From an uncultured Pseudomonadota bacterium (GTDB lineage: Bacteria > Myxococcota_A > UBA796 > SXON01), in the NCBI GenBank assembly GCA_903844155.1, contig CAIMSU010000050.1, positions 1 to 47,678 of the forward strand: a stretch of DNA of 47,678 bases. The letters are read 5' to 3'. Positions 1-7,460 of the stretch are shown here, one piece after another. The position numbers and the translations under genes were made by a program. The notes below the pieces were generated by a model, which was not told where the DNA came from, did not search any database, and saw only the letters and a program-made list of their open reading frames with translations. Within the stretch, counting starts at the first letter, position 1; each line of letters begins with the position of its first letter.

Positions 1-184
1 CCTCGGGGGCGGCCTACCCCCCGCTGACCAATTCGATGAATTCCCGGCCACCGAACGGCGCTTGCCTGACGCGGAGTTTCGTCCCTCGTGGGACGGGCGC
101 GCCGCCCGGTGGACGGCTAATACGAAATTGAGTGCGGCGCTCGCCGGTCGGTCGCCTTCCAATCGAGGCGATACCTCCTCTTCT

Positions 185-213
185 GAGGGGGGCGCCTATC
201 CCGCGCCCCCCTC
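185..213. repeat. Perfect 11-bp inverted repeat
   Basis: The arm GAGGGGGGCGC (185-195) is exactly complementary to 203-213, with a 7-nt loop. There is no U-tract on either side, so an intrinsic terminator is not supported. Confidence 0.6.
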
Positions 214-252
214 CGCCGCGCGGGGGCGGCTACCCCCCGGGTCGGGCCCTAA

Positions 253-278
253 CGGCGATTTGGAGTACCCAATCGCCG
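253..278. repeat. Hairpin with GGAGTACCC in the loop
   Basis: The arm CGGCGATT (253-260) pairs perfectly with 271-278. The 10-nt loop contains GGAGTACCC (262-270). The next hairpin, at 282-329, shows the same 9-mer in its loop. Confidence 0.6.
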
Positions 279-281
279 CGA

Positions 282-329
282 CTTTGCGCGGGCGGAAGCG
301 CCGGAGTACCCGCGGCCGCCCGCGCAAAG
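282..329. repeat. Perfect 14-bp hairpin with GGAGTACCC in the loop
   Basis: The arm CTTTGCGCGGGCGG (282-295) pairs perfectly with 316-329 across a 20-nt loop that carries GGAGTACCC at 303-311. It is the second of two adjacent stem-loops presenting the same loop 9-mer. Confidence 0.65.
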
Positions 330-439
330 GTCCGGGCCGGCCATACCTTATTGCACCCGCCCCGCGGCGCTTCCGGGTGGTCGGCGCTTCGTCCATCGGG
401 GGACTGGCCCGCAGGGTGACCGGCTAGCAAGCTTTCAGG

Positions 440-1354
440 TCAGGGGCCGGGCGCCAACGCGCACTTTTGAGCGTCGGCCGCGAGCATCGCACGAACCCGC
501 GCTGCCACCACGTCGGGCCCGATTCGGGTCAGGCAACCAAGCCCGAGAACGCAGGTCTTTCGGTAGCAGGGGCCGCACCAGATCGGCCCGCCGGTGATCG
601 CCTCGCCCGTCCCGGTGAGCGCGGGGTTGGTGGAGCCGTGGATCATGAGGACCGGCACGCCGACGGCGTCGGCGAAGTGCCCCGCGCCGCTGTCATTCGT
701 GACGAACAGGGCGGCGCCTGCGAGGTTGAGGGCGAAGTCTGGGAGGGACAGCCCGGCGACAAGGGGATGCGGGCCGGCGATGGCGCGGACGTGGGCCTCC
801 TCGCCGGGCCCGGCGTAGAAGCGGACCTCGTGGTCGCGGGCGAGGGCCTCGGCGAGGGCGCGGAAATGCGGCCAGCGGACGGTGGGTGTGGGCGACCAGG
901 GGTTGAGGGCGATGAAGCCGCCGGTTGGCTGGGTCGGGTGGCCGACGGAGCGGGGGTCGCCGGCGGCGCGCGAGGCCGTCGGTTCGGCGAGGGCGAGCGC
1001 GGCGCGTGCGACGCGTCCGTACGCGTCGCGGCGGTGCTCGTCGGGACGGGCCGGAACCGGGTCGGTGAGCAGGAGCGCCCGACCGTTCGCTGCGAGCCCG
1101 ACGCGCCGGGGCAGGTGACGCCAGCGCCAGGCTGCGTGAAAGCTGGGCTTGAGCAGTACGCCGACGTCCGCGTCGGGCACCTCGTTCCCGGGGCGCAACG
1201 TGGATGCCGGCATGCTCGTGGCCGCGAGCAGGTCGGCCAGCAGCCGGGGGCCGTGAACCGTCGCGCCCGGGTGCCGGTCGAGCAGCGATCGCAACGCCGC
1301 GAGCGCCATCGTGGCGTCGCCAAGGTGGTCGGGCATGCGGATCGCGAGCTTCAC
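440..1354 (-). CDS. Glycosyltransferase family 9 (heptosyltransferase-like)
   Basis: 304 aa, GTG start at 1354. The protein begins MKLAIRMPDHLGDATMALAAL, the usual N-terminal fold of ADP-heptose:LPS heptosyltransferases (WaaF/RfaF class). The C-terminal half has the family signature TNDSGAGHFADAVGVPVLMI, followed by a Cys-rich CGPCYRKTCVLGLGCL stretch and a terminal IGPDVVAARV helix. Members transfer a nucleotide-activated sugar to LPS core or a related glycan at the inner face of the cytoplasmic membrane; the exact sugar cannot be told. It is slightly shorter than typical WaaF. It is divergent from the PfaD-like gene, and the start codon lies 6 nt after a TAGGTC element, suggesting a leaderless transcript. 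A second GT9 gene lies at 26436-27248. Confidence 0.85.
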   Translation of the reverse strand: MKLAIRMPDHLGDATMALAALRSLLDRHPGATVHGPRLLADLLAATSMPASTLRPGNEVPDADVGVLLKPSFHAAWRWRHLPRRVGLAANGRALLLTDPVPARPDEHRRDAYGRVARAALALAEPTASRAAGDPRSVGHPTQPTGGFIALNPWSPTPTVRWPHFRALAEALARDHEVRFYAGPGEEAHVRAIAGPHPLVAGLSLPDFALNLAGAALFVTNDSGAGHFADAVGVPVLMIHGSTNPALTGTGEAITGGPIWCGPCYRKTCVLGLGCLTRIGPDVVAARVRAMLAADAQKCALAPGP

Positions 1355-1360
1355 CCGCGC

Positions 1361-1366
1361 GACCTA
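1361..1366 (-). promoter_or_regulatory. Putative -10 element (TAGGTC), leaderless
   Basis: On the minus strand TAGGTC is followed by 6 nt and the GTG of the GT9 gene. It lies within the left arm (1364-1373) of an inverted repeat whose right arm (1424-1433) carries the mirror-image element of the divergent gene. Confidence 0.5.
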
Positions 1367-1377
1367 ACGCCCGATGC

Positions 1378-1404
1378 GCCCGATCCGCCTCATGCGGATC
1401 GGGC
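1378..1404. repeat. 27-nt REP-like hairpin, copy 1
   Basis: The 11-bp arms GCCCGATCCGC and GCGGATCGGGC enclose a 5-nt loop, ctcat. The identical stem occurs at 6033-6059 with loop gtgat, and a degenerate version lies at 43696-43722. This copy sits between two divergent promoters. Confidence 0.7.
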
Positions 1405-1430
1405 CTGTCGCGCGGGTCGCGAACGGGCGT

Positions 1431-1436
1431 TAGCCG
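1431..1436 (+). promoter_or_regulatory. Putative -10 element (TAGCCG), leaderless
   Basis: TAGCCG lies 7 nt before the ATG of the PfaD-like gene. Its context GGGCGTTAG mirrors that of the divergent gene. Confidence 0.45.
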
Positions 1437-1443
1437 CGCGACC

Positions 1444-3027
1444 ATGTCGCTTGCTACCGAATCCTTCTTCGACACCGCGGATCTCAAGCGTTCGGTCGAG
1501 CGTGTCCGCGAGCCCACCCACATCGTCCGCCACCCCGCCGGCTTTGTCGGCGTGGCGTTCGGCGATCCGTCTGCCCTGCCGGACGGCTGCGACTGGCTCG
1601 GCACGCTGCCCGCGCTCTACCCCGAGTGGCTTGGTGACCGGTCCTTCCAGGAGGCCCACGGCACGCGGTTTGCCTACATCGCGGGCGCCATGGCGAACGG
1701 CATCGGGTCCACGGAGATCGTCATTGCCATGGCGAAGGCCGGCTGCATCGGCTTCTTCGGCGCGGCCGGTCTGCCGGAGAGCAGGGTGAACGCGGCGATC
1801 GACACGATCCAGGGCGCGCTCGGGAAGGCGGACGACGGCGGCCTGCCACACGGCTTCAACCTCATCCACTCGCCCCAGGAGCCAGAACTTGAGGCGTCCA
1901 TCGCCGATCTCTACCTGCGGCGTGGAATCCGTCGGGTCTCGGCAGCGGCGTACATGGGCCTCACGCCCTGGATCGTCCGGTACGCCTCCACGGGACTCCG
2001 TCGCACGCCCGACGGTCGGATCCACCGCATCAACCACGTCTTCGCCAAGATCTCCCGCCCGGAGGTGGCGCGCCGGTTCATGGCGCCGGCCCCGCCCGAG
2101 CTCCTCGCCCAGCTCGTCCGCGACCGCCTGATCACGCTGGAAGAGTCCGAGCTCGCCCGCCTCGTCCCCGTCGCCGAAGACATCACGATGGAGGCCGACT
2201 CTGGCGGTCACACCGACAACCAGGCCCTCGGCGCGCTCCTCCCCATCCTCCTCCGCCTCCGCGACGACATCGTCGCCCAGCATCGCTACACCCGGCCCCT
2301 CCGCGTTGGTGCAGCGGGTGGCCTGGGTACGCCGAACGCCGTCGCAGCCGCCTACGCGCTCGGCGCCGCCTACGTCCTCACCGGATCCGTGAACCAGGCG
2401 AGCCTCGAAGCCGCCCTCGCGCCGCACGCCAAGGAGATGCTCTGCAAGGCCGACAGCGCGGACGTTGCCATGGCCCCGGCGGCCGACATGTTCGAGATGG
2501 GCGTGGAGGTGCAGGTCCTCAAGCGCGGCACCTTGTTCGCCGCTCGGGGCCACAAGCTCCGCGAGATCTACCGCACCTGCGGCTCGCTCCGCGAGATCGC
2601 GGCCGACGACCGCCTCAAGCTCGAGCGCGACATCTTCAAGGACTCGCTGGAGAACGTCTGGGCGAACACCGAGAAGTTCTTCGCCGAGCGCGACCCCAAG
2701 CAGCTCGCCCGCGCCAAGGCTGACGAAAAGCACCGGATGGCGCTCGTCTTCCGCGCGTATCTGGGTCAGTCGTCCAAGTGGGCCATCGCCGGCACGGCGG
2801 ACCGCGTGATGGACTACCAGATCTGGTGCGGGCCCGCGATGGGCAGCTTCAATCAGTGGGTCAAAGGCAGCTTTCTGGAGCCGGCGAGCGGGCGCTCGGT
2901 CACCCAGATCGCGCTGAACCTGCTGGAGGGCGCTGCGGTGGTGACCCGGTGCGGGCAACTGCGCAGCTACGGCGTGCCGGTGCCGGCCGATGCGTGGGAT
3001 TATCGGCCGCGGATGCTGGCCACGTAG
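1444..3027 (+). CDS. PfaD family enoyl reductase-like protein
   Basis: 527 aa. ATG 1444 is chosen because the frame upstream overlaps the divergent GT9 gene and its leaderless-type promoter. PfaD proteins are FMN-dependent TIM-barrel proteins of the 2-nitropropane dioxygenase fold. They act in trans as enoyl reductases for polyunsaturated fatty acid or trans-AT polyketide synthases. Recognisable segments are the N-terminal FGAAGLPESRVNAAI region, the central RVGAAGGLGTPNAVAAAYALG phosphate-binding loop, TGSVNQASLEA, and the PfaD-specific DMFEMGVEVQVLKRGTLFA block with a long C-terminal helical extension. No pfaA-C or PKS genes are in the window, so it is an orphan here. Its stop lies 3 bp from the stop of the convergent downstream gene. 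Confidence 0.85.
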   Translation: MSLATESFFDTADLKRSVERVREPTHIVRHPAGFVGVAFGDPSALPDGCDWLGTLPALYPEWLGDRSFQEAHGTRFAYIAGAMANGIGSTEIVIAMAKAGCIGFFGAAGLPESRVNAAIDTIQGALGKADDGGLPHGFNLIHSPQEPELEASIADLYLRRGIRRVSAAAYMGLTPWIVRYASTGLRRTPDGRIHRINHVFAKISRPEVARRFMAPAPPELLAQLVRDRLITLEESELARLVPVAEDITMEADSGGHTDNQALGALLPILLRLRDDIVAQHRYTRPLRVGAAGGLGTPNAVAAAYALGAAYVLTGSVNQASLEAALAPHAKEMLCKADSADVAMAPAADMFEMGVEVQVLKRGTLFAARGHKLREIYRTCGSLREIAADDRLKLERDIFKDSLENVWANTEKFFAERDPKQLARAKADEKHRMALVFRAYLGQSSKWAIAGTADRVMDYQIWCGPAMGSFNQWVKGSFLEPASGRSVTQIALNLLEGAAVVTRCGQLRSYGVPVPADAWDYRPRMLAT

Positions 3028-3030
3028 GTC

Positions 3031-3546
3031 CTACTTGGCCGCGTACTGCTGGGCGCACGCCGCGGCCGCCATCAGCTTCTTCTGGACGCCCTTGTTCGCG
3101 TCCCAATCATACGGGCCGCTGGGCAACGGAAACCGGATCGCGGTGACGGGCTGCGCCGCCATCAACGTGAGCGTGGCGGCGTCGAGTCCGATGGCGTACG
3201 GCACCAGCGTCATCACCTGATCCTGCCCGACGTACGAGGTCATCGCGCTGTCGCGGTTGGTCACCAGGGTCTTCACCGTGCCGTCCCCGAACCGGAAGGG
3301 GAGCTCGGCCCCGGCTGCGACCTTGGCGGACACGGCGCCGCCGGTCTTCGCGGTCAACGTGAGCTCCGCCTGACCCGTCTTCACTTCCAGGGTGATGCCG
3401 ATCGCGGTGAACTGCGAGAGCCCCTGAACGTTCGCGGTGACGTTGGTGCCGGCGCCGAACTTGTCCGCTTGAACGTCGAACGCTGCGCAAGCGTCCGCCG
3501 CGTGGGCACGTGGAGCGGTCGACAACGCGAGCAGGATGGAAATCAT
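3031..3546 (-). CDS. Secreted hypothetical protein
   Basis: 171 aa. An N-terminal signal peptide (LLALSTAPRAHA, cleavage near residue 17) is followed by a largely beta-type soluble domain. Two Cys near the ends of the mature chain could form a disulfide. No family is recognised. The ATG at 3546 is preceded by GGAGGG about 3 nt upstream and by a TACGCT hexamer 17 nt further up, so this gene looks conventionally leadered, unlike several neighbours. It lies downstream of the CarboxypepD-like gene on the same strand with a 43-nt gap and may be co-transcribed. The product is probably periplasmic; function unknown. Confidence 0.7.
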   Translation of the reverse strand: MISILLALSTAPRAHAADACAAFDVQADKFGAGTNVTANVQGLSQFTAIGITLEVKTGQAELTLTAKTGGAVSAKVAAGAELPFRFGDGTVKTLVTNRDSAMTSYVGQDQVMTLVPYAIGLDAATLTLMAAQPVTAIRFPLPSGPYDWDANKGVQKKLMAAAACAQQYAAK

Positions 3547-3589
3547 GGGCCCTCCGGTCGTGCAGCGTAATCCGCAGCGTCCGCGCCGG

Positions 3590-5332
3590 TCAACCCCGCC
3601 TCCTCCTCGCCATCACCACCCCTGCGATCACGAGCGCGCCCCAGCCCGCATCCGGCGTTGTCGCACACCCCTTGCACCCGATCCCCGACCCCGTCCCCGG
3701 GCTGTTCGGATCCGTCCCGAGCAGGTATTCTTCGAGGTTGGAGAAGCCGTCGCCGTCGAGATCCTCGGCGGAGTCGTCTCTGGACGTGTCAAGGCCGTTC
3801 GCGCGCTCCCAGGCGTCGCCCATGCCGTCGTGGTCGTCGTCGTCGGGCAGGTGGAAGTCGGTGCCGTCCATCGCCTGACCGGCTGAGAGCAGCTCGGGCG
3901 CGGCGAAGTCCTGGGTGAGGGAGTCGTTCCACCACACCGTCACATAACCACGGTCGGAGGGGCAGTAATTGACGTAGCTCGCCCGGATGGTGTAGTAGCC
4001 CGCGGGGAGGCCGAGCACCGCGTAGTCGCCATTTTCGTCGGCGACGGCGGTGTAGCTGGTGTCCGGACTGTCGGCGGGGAACGCGTATACGTAGCCGCCG
4101 TACACGCCGGCACCGGCGTCGTCGCTGAGGTGGCCGGAGATGCTGGCGCCGAGGGTGAGCGGGACGGTCACGTCGGTCTGACCGTCGACCGCAGCGCCCT
4201 GGACCGCGTAGCCGTCGACAAACCCGCCATCCGAGCCGTAAACATAGAGGTCGTAGCTGCCGGACCACAGCCCACTGATCGTGAACGTGCCGTCGGCGGC
4301 GACAGGCCCGCCATTGCCGACCGTGTGCGAATCGTTGTACAGGAGGACGGAGATGGCGCCGGGGTCGCCGAGACCGGTCGCGTCTGTGAACGTGAGGTTC
4401 AAGGCGCTCTCTGCGGGCATGCTGAGGTCGGCGGTGACGTCGTCGCCCTCGTTCGGTGCGGCTACGCGCGCGTCCGTCGGCCGGTCGCTGTCCGGCCAGT
4501 ACGTCGTCGCGAGGCCGGGGACGGTTGCCCAATTGATGACGTCGCCAGGCGGGAGGCCGTCGGCGACGAAGGTGCCGTCAGCGCCGATCGTGGTGGTGAG
4601 CACCTGGGACGGCGAGTACACGAAGGTGGTGCCGCTGGTGACCGGGCCGTCGGGCCCGGTGATGAGCCCGGAGACGCGGATGCCGTCGAGGAGCGCGTTG
4701 GCGCCTGCGTCCGTGCCGGTCGGCGCTTCGGCCGGGAGGGCGACGCTGAAGGGGGTGGCGTCGGCCTGCGTGTAGGTGCTGCCGAGCCATTGCTTCGGGA
4801 AGCCGTCGAGGTCCACGGAGCACTGCCAGTCCGTCGGCTGGCCAGCATCGGCGTCCAACCCGGTGATCTGGAAGCGGCCGTCGGTGTCGGTGACGGCGTC
4901 GCGCGTGCCGAGCGCCGTGCGCGTGTCGACACCTTCTGCGGTCACGTCCGCGCCGGAGAGGGGCGTGCCGGCGAGATCCGTGAGCGTGCCGCTGAGCGTG
5001 CCGCCGAGCGGGAGGGCGAGGTCGATGCCGGTCAAGTCGGTGCCGTCGATGATCTGGACGGGCGACCCCGAGCAATAATCCCACTCGGACGGGTAGAAAC
5101 GGTCGACATACGCGGATTCTGAGCCCGGGGCGGCGCGGATCCGGTAGTGGCCGGCGGGCAGGTAGTTCATCGACCAGGAGCCGTCGTTCGTGCTCGTGGC
5201 CGTGCCGTAGTTCAGGCGCTCGTCGTAGGCGACGATCTCGACGCCAGCGAGCGGATCGCCGGCCTCGTCCGTGATGGTCCCGCTGATGGTCGTCGCTCGC
5301 GCGAGCGATGGGAGGAGGAGGGCGAGGAGCAT
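3590..5332 (-). CDS. Surface protein with CarboxypepD-like repeats and MYXO-CTERM-like tail
   Basis: 580 aa from ATG 5332; a TTG two codons upstream is possible. A short signal peptide (MLLALLLPSLARA) is followed by several beta-sandwich repeats of the carboxypeptidase regulatory-like type, such as ISGTITDEAGDPLAGVEIVA, LSGTLTDLAGTPLSGADV and ISGHLSDDAGAGVYGGYV. Next comes an acidic thrombospondin-3/EF-like calcium-binding stretch (DDDDHDGMGDAWE, DLDGDGFSNLEEYLLGTDP). The C-terminus has GCKGC, a hydrophobic segment and a terminal RRRR. That layout resembles MYXO-CTERM sorting tails, in which the Cys-containing motif, membrane helix and Arg cluster direct processing and surface anchoring. Role is inferred to be an outer-surface or matrix protein; ligand unknown. 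Confidence 0.8.
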   Translation of the reverse strand: MLLALLLPSLARATTISGTITDEAGDPLAGVEIVAYDERLNYGTATSTNDGSWSMNYLPAGHYRIRAAPGSESAYVDRFYPSEWDYCSGSPVQIIDGTDLTGIDLALPLGGTLSGTLTDLAGTPLSGADVTAEGVDTRTALGTRDAVTDTDGRFQITGLDADAGQPTDWQCSVDLDGFPKQWLGSTYTQADATPFSVALPAEAPTGTDAGANALLDGIRVSGLITGPDGPVTSGTTFVYSPSQVLTTTIGADGTFVADGLPPGDVINWATVPGLATTYWPDSDRPTDARVAAPNEGDDVTADLSMPAESALNLTFTDATGLGDPGAISVLLYNDSHTVGNGGPVAADGTFTISGLWSGSYDLYVYGSDGGFVDGYAVQGAAVDGQTDVTVPLTLGASISGHLSDDAGAGVYGGYVYAFPADSPDTSYTAVADENGDYAVLGLPAGYYTIRASYVNYCPSDRGYVTVWWNDSLTQDFAAPELLSAGQAMDGTDFHLPDDDDHDGMGDAWERANGLDTSRDDSAEDLDGDGFSNLEEYLLGTDPNSPGTGSGIGCKGCATTPDAGWGALVIAGVVMARRRRG

Positions 5333-5338
5333 CGCCAA

Positions 5339-5344
5339 TGCGTA
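5339..5344 (-). promoter_or_regulatory. Putative -10 element (TACGCA), leaderless
   Basis: Minus-strand TACGCA is exactly 6 nt before ATG 5332. The spacing supports that start over the TTG at 5338. Confidence 0.5.
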
Positions 5345-5388
5345 GCATGCGGAGCCGGCAGGCTGCGCCGGTTACCTTGACCATCTCG

Positions 5389-6033
5389 ATGCCGCCTTCC
5401 CTCGCACTCGCGCTGGCCCTCTACGCCTCGGCCCCCGCGCTCGCCGCCCCCGTCGCCGACCCGCAGAGCCTTGTCGTCGACGGCGCGCCGGACTTCTCGC
5501 ACGGTGGGCGGGGTGCGCTCGTCGTCCGGAACACCGGTCCAGTGCCCGTTTCGCTGCAGGCGATTGGCACGTCCGGTCCCCTCAACCTCGTGGCGGCGCC
5601 CAATCTCGCGCCGATTCGGCCCGGAAAAGCCCGGACGATCCAGGTCAGTTGGACCGACCCCACGGGGAGCGCCCCTCAACTGCTCGTCCGCACGGCCGCC
5701 GGCACAGCCGTCCTCCCCCGGCGCGATCCGTCAGCGGCTCCGCGCGCGCAGGAGGCCGACGCCGCCGAGGCAGCCGTGTTCATCCAGGGTTTTGCGCTGC
5801 TCACCTACTGCTACCAGCAGGCGGTGTCCCTTGATCCCAGCATCGCCGGCTTCGTCGAGGCGCAAGTCCGCCTCGGCGCGGACGGGCATGTGGTCGAGGC
5901 CAGCATCCTCGACACCACGCTCCCGAACGGCGACACGGAGGCGTGCCTGACGTCCCGGCTGCTCCAGCTCCAATTCCCGGCGCCGGACGGGGGGGGTGCG
6001 ACGATCCGCTACCCGTTCTCGTTCGTCCAATAG
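5389..6033 (+). CDS. Exported protein with AgmX/PglI-type C-terminal domain
   Basis: 214 aa from ATG 5389. The longer frame upstream overlaps the divergent gene, and a TACCTT hexamer (5373-5378) sits 10 nt before this ATG. A signal peptide (SLALALALYASAPALA) leads into an immunoglobulin-like half with VRNTGPVPVSLQAIG. The C-terminal half has the pattern VEAQVRLGADGHVVEASILD...NGDTEACLTSRLLQLQFPAP...YPF. This matches the TonB-like AgmX/PglI C-terminal domain common in Myxococcota, with the conserved Cys of the 'acl' segment and the final YPFSF strand. In known cases such domains occur in gliding-motility and envelope proteins. Specific role unknown. It ends inside a perfect 15-bp hairpin. Confidence 0.7.
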   Translation: MPPSLALALALYASAPALAAPVADPQSLVVDGAPDFSHGGRGALVVRNTGPVPVSLQAIGTSGPLNLVAAPNLAPIRPGKARTIQVSWTDPTGSAPQLLVRTAAGTAVLPRRDPSAAPRAQEADAAEAAVFIQGFALLTYCYQQAVSLDPSIAGFVEAQVRLGADGHVVEASILDTTLPNGDTEACLTSRLLQLQFPAPDGGGATIRYPFSFVQ

Positions 6034-6063
6034 CCCGATCCGCGTGATGCGGATCGGGCTATT
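6029..6063. terminator. 15-bp perfect hairpin between convergent genes (27-nt REP-like copy 2)
   Basis: Arms 6029-6043 and 6049-6063 are perfectly complementary with loop gtgat. It lies at the junction of two convergent genes, overlapping the stop codon of the left one, which is where a bidirectional terminator would be placed. There is no clear U-tract. Its core (6033-6059) repeats the stem at 1378-1404. Confidence 0.5.
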
Positions 6064-6073
6064 GACGCGTCAA
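6062..6073. repeat. 12-bp palindrome TTGACGCGTCAA
   Basis: This perfect palindrome starts 3 nt after the last base of the 27-nt hairpin core. The same palindrome at the same spacing occurs at 43725-43736. It includes the TGA stop of the minus-strand gene (6070-6072). Confidence 0.7.
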
Positions 6074-6570
6074 GGGTGTGCGGCGGCGACGACGCAGGCG
6101 GCGGCGTCCCCGAGGTCGTTCGCCTGGCGCGGTGGCACCTGCATCTCCAGGTCGCCCGAGGGGAGGACGAGGTGGACGCGGCTCACGCCTCCGCCGGCGG
6201 CGATCGCCCGCATCGCGTCCAGGTCCACCGTTGCCTTCACGTCAAAAAACGTGGTCGGCCCTGCAGTTGTGACCGCAACCCTTCCCGGGGCGGGCTGGAT
6301 CGGCACCACCTGGACCTTCGCGCCATTCGCCAGCTCGACGTCGATGGGCGCGGTCTCCGGGTCTGCGATGGCCCCGGTCGCGCGGACACCAACCTCCCAC
6401 GCCACATTGCCGTCCACGGCCTGCCAGACGCCGATGCTGAGTTCACCGGCGTAGGCAACGATCAAGTGCTGGTGCTCCTTGCCGTTCTTCCCGTCGCCCT
6501 GCCAGTCGCACGATGCCGGTGCGGCATGAGCGATCGGAAGGGCGAGCATGACGATGAGGAGAGCGGGCAT
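6070..6570 (-). CDS. Exported hypothetical protein
   Basis: 166 aa from ATG 6570. The frame stays open upstream to about 6927, but that part is Arg/Cys-rich and overlaps the next gene, while MPALLIVMLALPIAHA after 6570 is a clean signal peptide. The mature chain has two Cys (CDWQGD near the N-terminus, AACVVAA at the C-terminus) that could form a disulfide. It has no family that I recognise. A TACCCT hexamer lies about 22 nt before the ATG. The gene is convergent with the AgmX/PglI-type gene. Probably periplasmic or envelope-associated; function unknown. Confidence 0.65.
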   Translation of the reverse strand: MPALLIVMLALPIAHAAPASCDWQGDGKNGKEHQHLIVAYAGELSIGVWQAVDGNVAWEVGVRATGAIADPETAPIDVELANGAKVQVVPIQPAPGRVAVTTAGPTTFFDVKATVDLDAMRAIAAGGGVSRVHLVLPSGDLEMQVPPRQANDLGDAAACVVAAAHP

Positions 6571-6607
6571 CAGCACCTTGGGTGGCGGGCAAAGGGTAGC
6601 ACGCGTG

Positions 6608-7456
6608 TCAACCGAGCTGCGCGCGCGACGCGGTGACCGCCGCACCGAGCCCGCCCGTCGCCCCGCTCGCGCCGACCAGCCGCACGTCGTAGCCTCGCAA
6701 CACCAGCTTGAGGAGCGCCGGTTTGCGGAGCCAGCGGGCGGAGCGCCCCGTCCAGCGCCAGGGGAGCAGCCTCGGCAGCATCTCCACCCCGTCGCCCGTC
6801 CCCGCAACCCAGAGGATGACCGGCCGCCGCGCGCGCAGCCAGTCCAGGGCGCCGACAAGCCCGCGCCCTTCGCGCTGCGAACCGCCGCAAAGCACGATGG
6901 GCAGGCCGCTTCCGGCGTCTGCCGCAAGTCGGTAGGCGACCGAGACCTCGGGCACCTTCAGGCGGATCAGGAGCGAGGCCGGGAGGACGCCGAGCATGCC
7001 GGAGGCGACGAGGAGGGGGTGCGGGCCTGGCAGCCAGGGCGCTACAGCGAGCACGATCACCAGCGCGGCTCGCGCGAGCGGCAGCGTCGGGAACGGGTTG
7101 TCGGTGGGAATGGCGATGACAGCGCCAGTGGAAGCGTTCACCGAGCCGACGACGACGGCCCAGGTGGGGCGACGGGGGAGCAGGAAGTCGAGGACGCCGA
7201 CGCCGAGGCACTGACCGAGGGCGATGGTCGCCGCAAGCGCGGCTTCCACGCGCACCGCCTGGTCCGAGAGCCCCCCGACCGCCGACAACGCCAGCGCGAC
7301 GAGGCTGACCGCTGACAGGATCGTCTCGACGCCCCAGAGCGGCGCGTCCCCGACCACGCCGACGCAGCGACCGCCGAGGCGTTCCGCCAGGCGCTTCAGC
7401 GACGCTGCCTCCAGCTCCGACCCGGACGGCGCTGGGAGGACGATCTCCGCGGACAT
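6608..7456 (-). CDS. Hypothetical polytopic membrane protein
   Basis: 282 aa from ATG 7456. This start is 4 nt after the stop of the upstream lipoprotein gene, so the two are probably co-transcribed. About five hydrophobic segments are visible: ILSAVSLVALALSAVGGL, VEAALAATIALGQCLGVGVL, TWAVVVGSVNASTGAVIAI, ARAALVIVLAVAPWL and LLVASGMLGVLPASLLI. They are followed by a soluble C-terminal part of about 110 residues with GGSQREGRGLVGALDWLRARRPVILW and a terminal GASGATGGLGAAV. The family is not recognised. Location in the cytoplasmic membrane is inferred from hydropathy only. Confidence 0.65.
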   Translation of the reverse strand: MSAEIVLPAPSGSELEAASLKRLAERLGGRCVGVVGDAPLWGVETILSAVSLVALALSAVGGLSDQAVRVEAALAATIALGQCLGVGVLDFLLPRRPTWAVVVGSVNASTGAVIAIPTDNPFPTLPLARAALVIVLAVAPWLPGPHPLLVASGMLGVLPASLLIRLKVPEVSVAYRLAADAGSGLPIVLCGGSQREGRGLVGALDWLRARRPVILWVAGTGDGVEMLPRLLPWRWTGRSARWLRKPALLKLVLRGYDVRLVGASGATGGLGAAVTASRAQLG

Positions 7457-7460
7457 CGGG

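Larger units (their letters stand above)
1..439. other. Non-coding, hairpin-rich left edge
   Basis: No convincing gene is seen here. Open frames in this stretch are short, Arg/Pro-rich and overlap on both strands, as expected from very high GC. The stretch instead holds several inverted repeats (listed separately) and a GGCGGC(C)TACCCCCC motif at about 10-22 and 227-238. The same motif recurs at 10083-10096 inside the other intergenic repeat region. A short palindrome AATTC-gat-GAATT lies at 30-42. Confidence 0.6.

Noticed and set aside
62-427. Open frames of 66-121 codons in the left 430 bp
   Set aside because: They overlap on both strands, are dominated by Arg, Pro and Gly, lack ribosome-binding sites or a leaderless-type box, and run through strong hairpins.
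1364-1433. Outer inverted repeat as transposon ends
   Set aside because: The arms coincide with the two divergent promoter boxes, enclose only 50 bp, and have no target duplication.
1204-1443. Longer start for the PfaD-like gene
   Set aside because: The 80-codon extension overlaps the divergent GT9 gene, is Arg-rich, and would place the promoter-like element inside the coding region.
467-1789. Long plus-strand frame opposite the GT9 gene
   Set aside because: A high-GC shadow frame; the minus-strand frame has clear GT9 motifs and a start signal.
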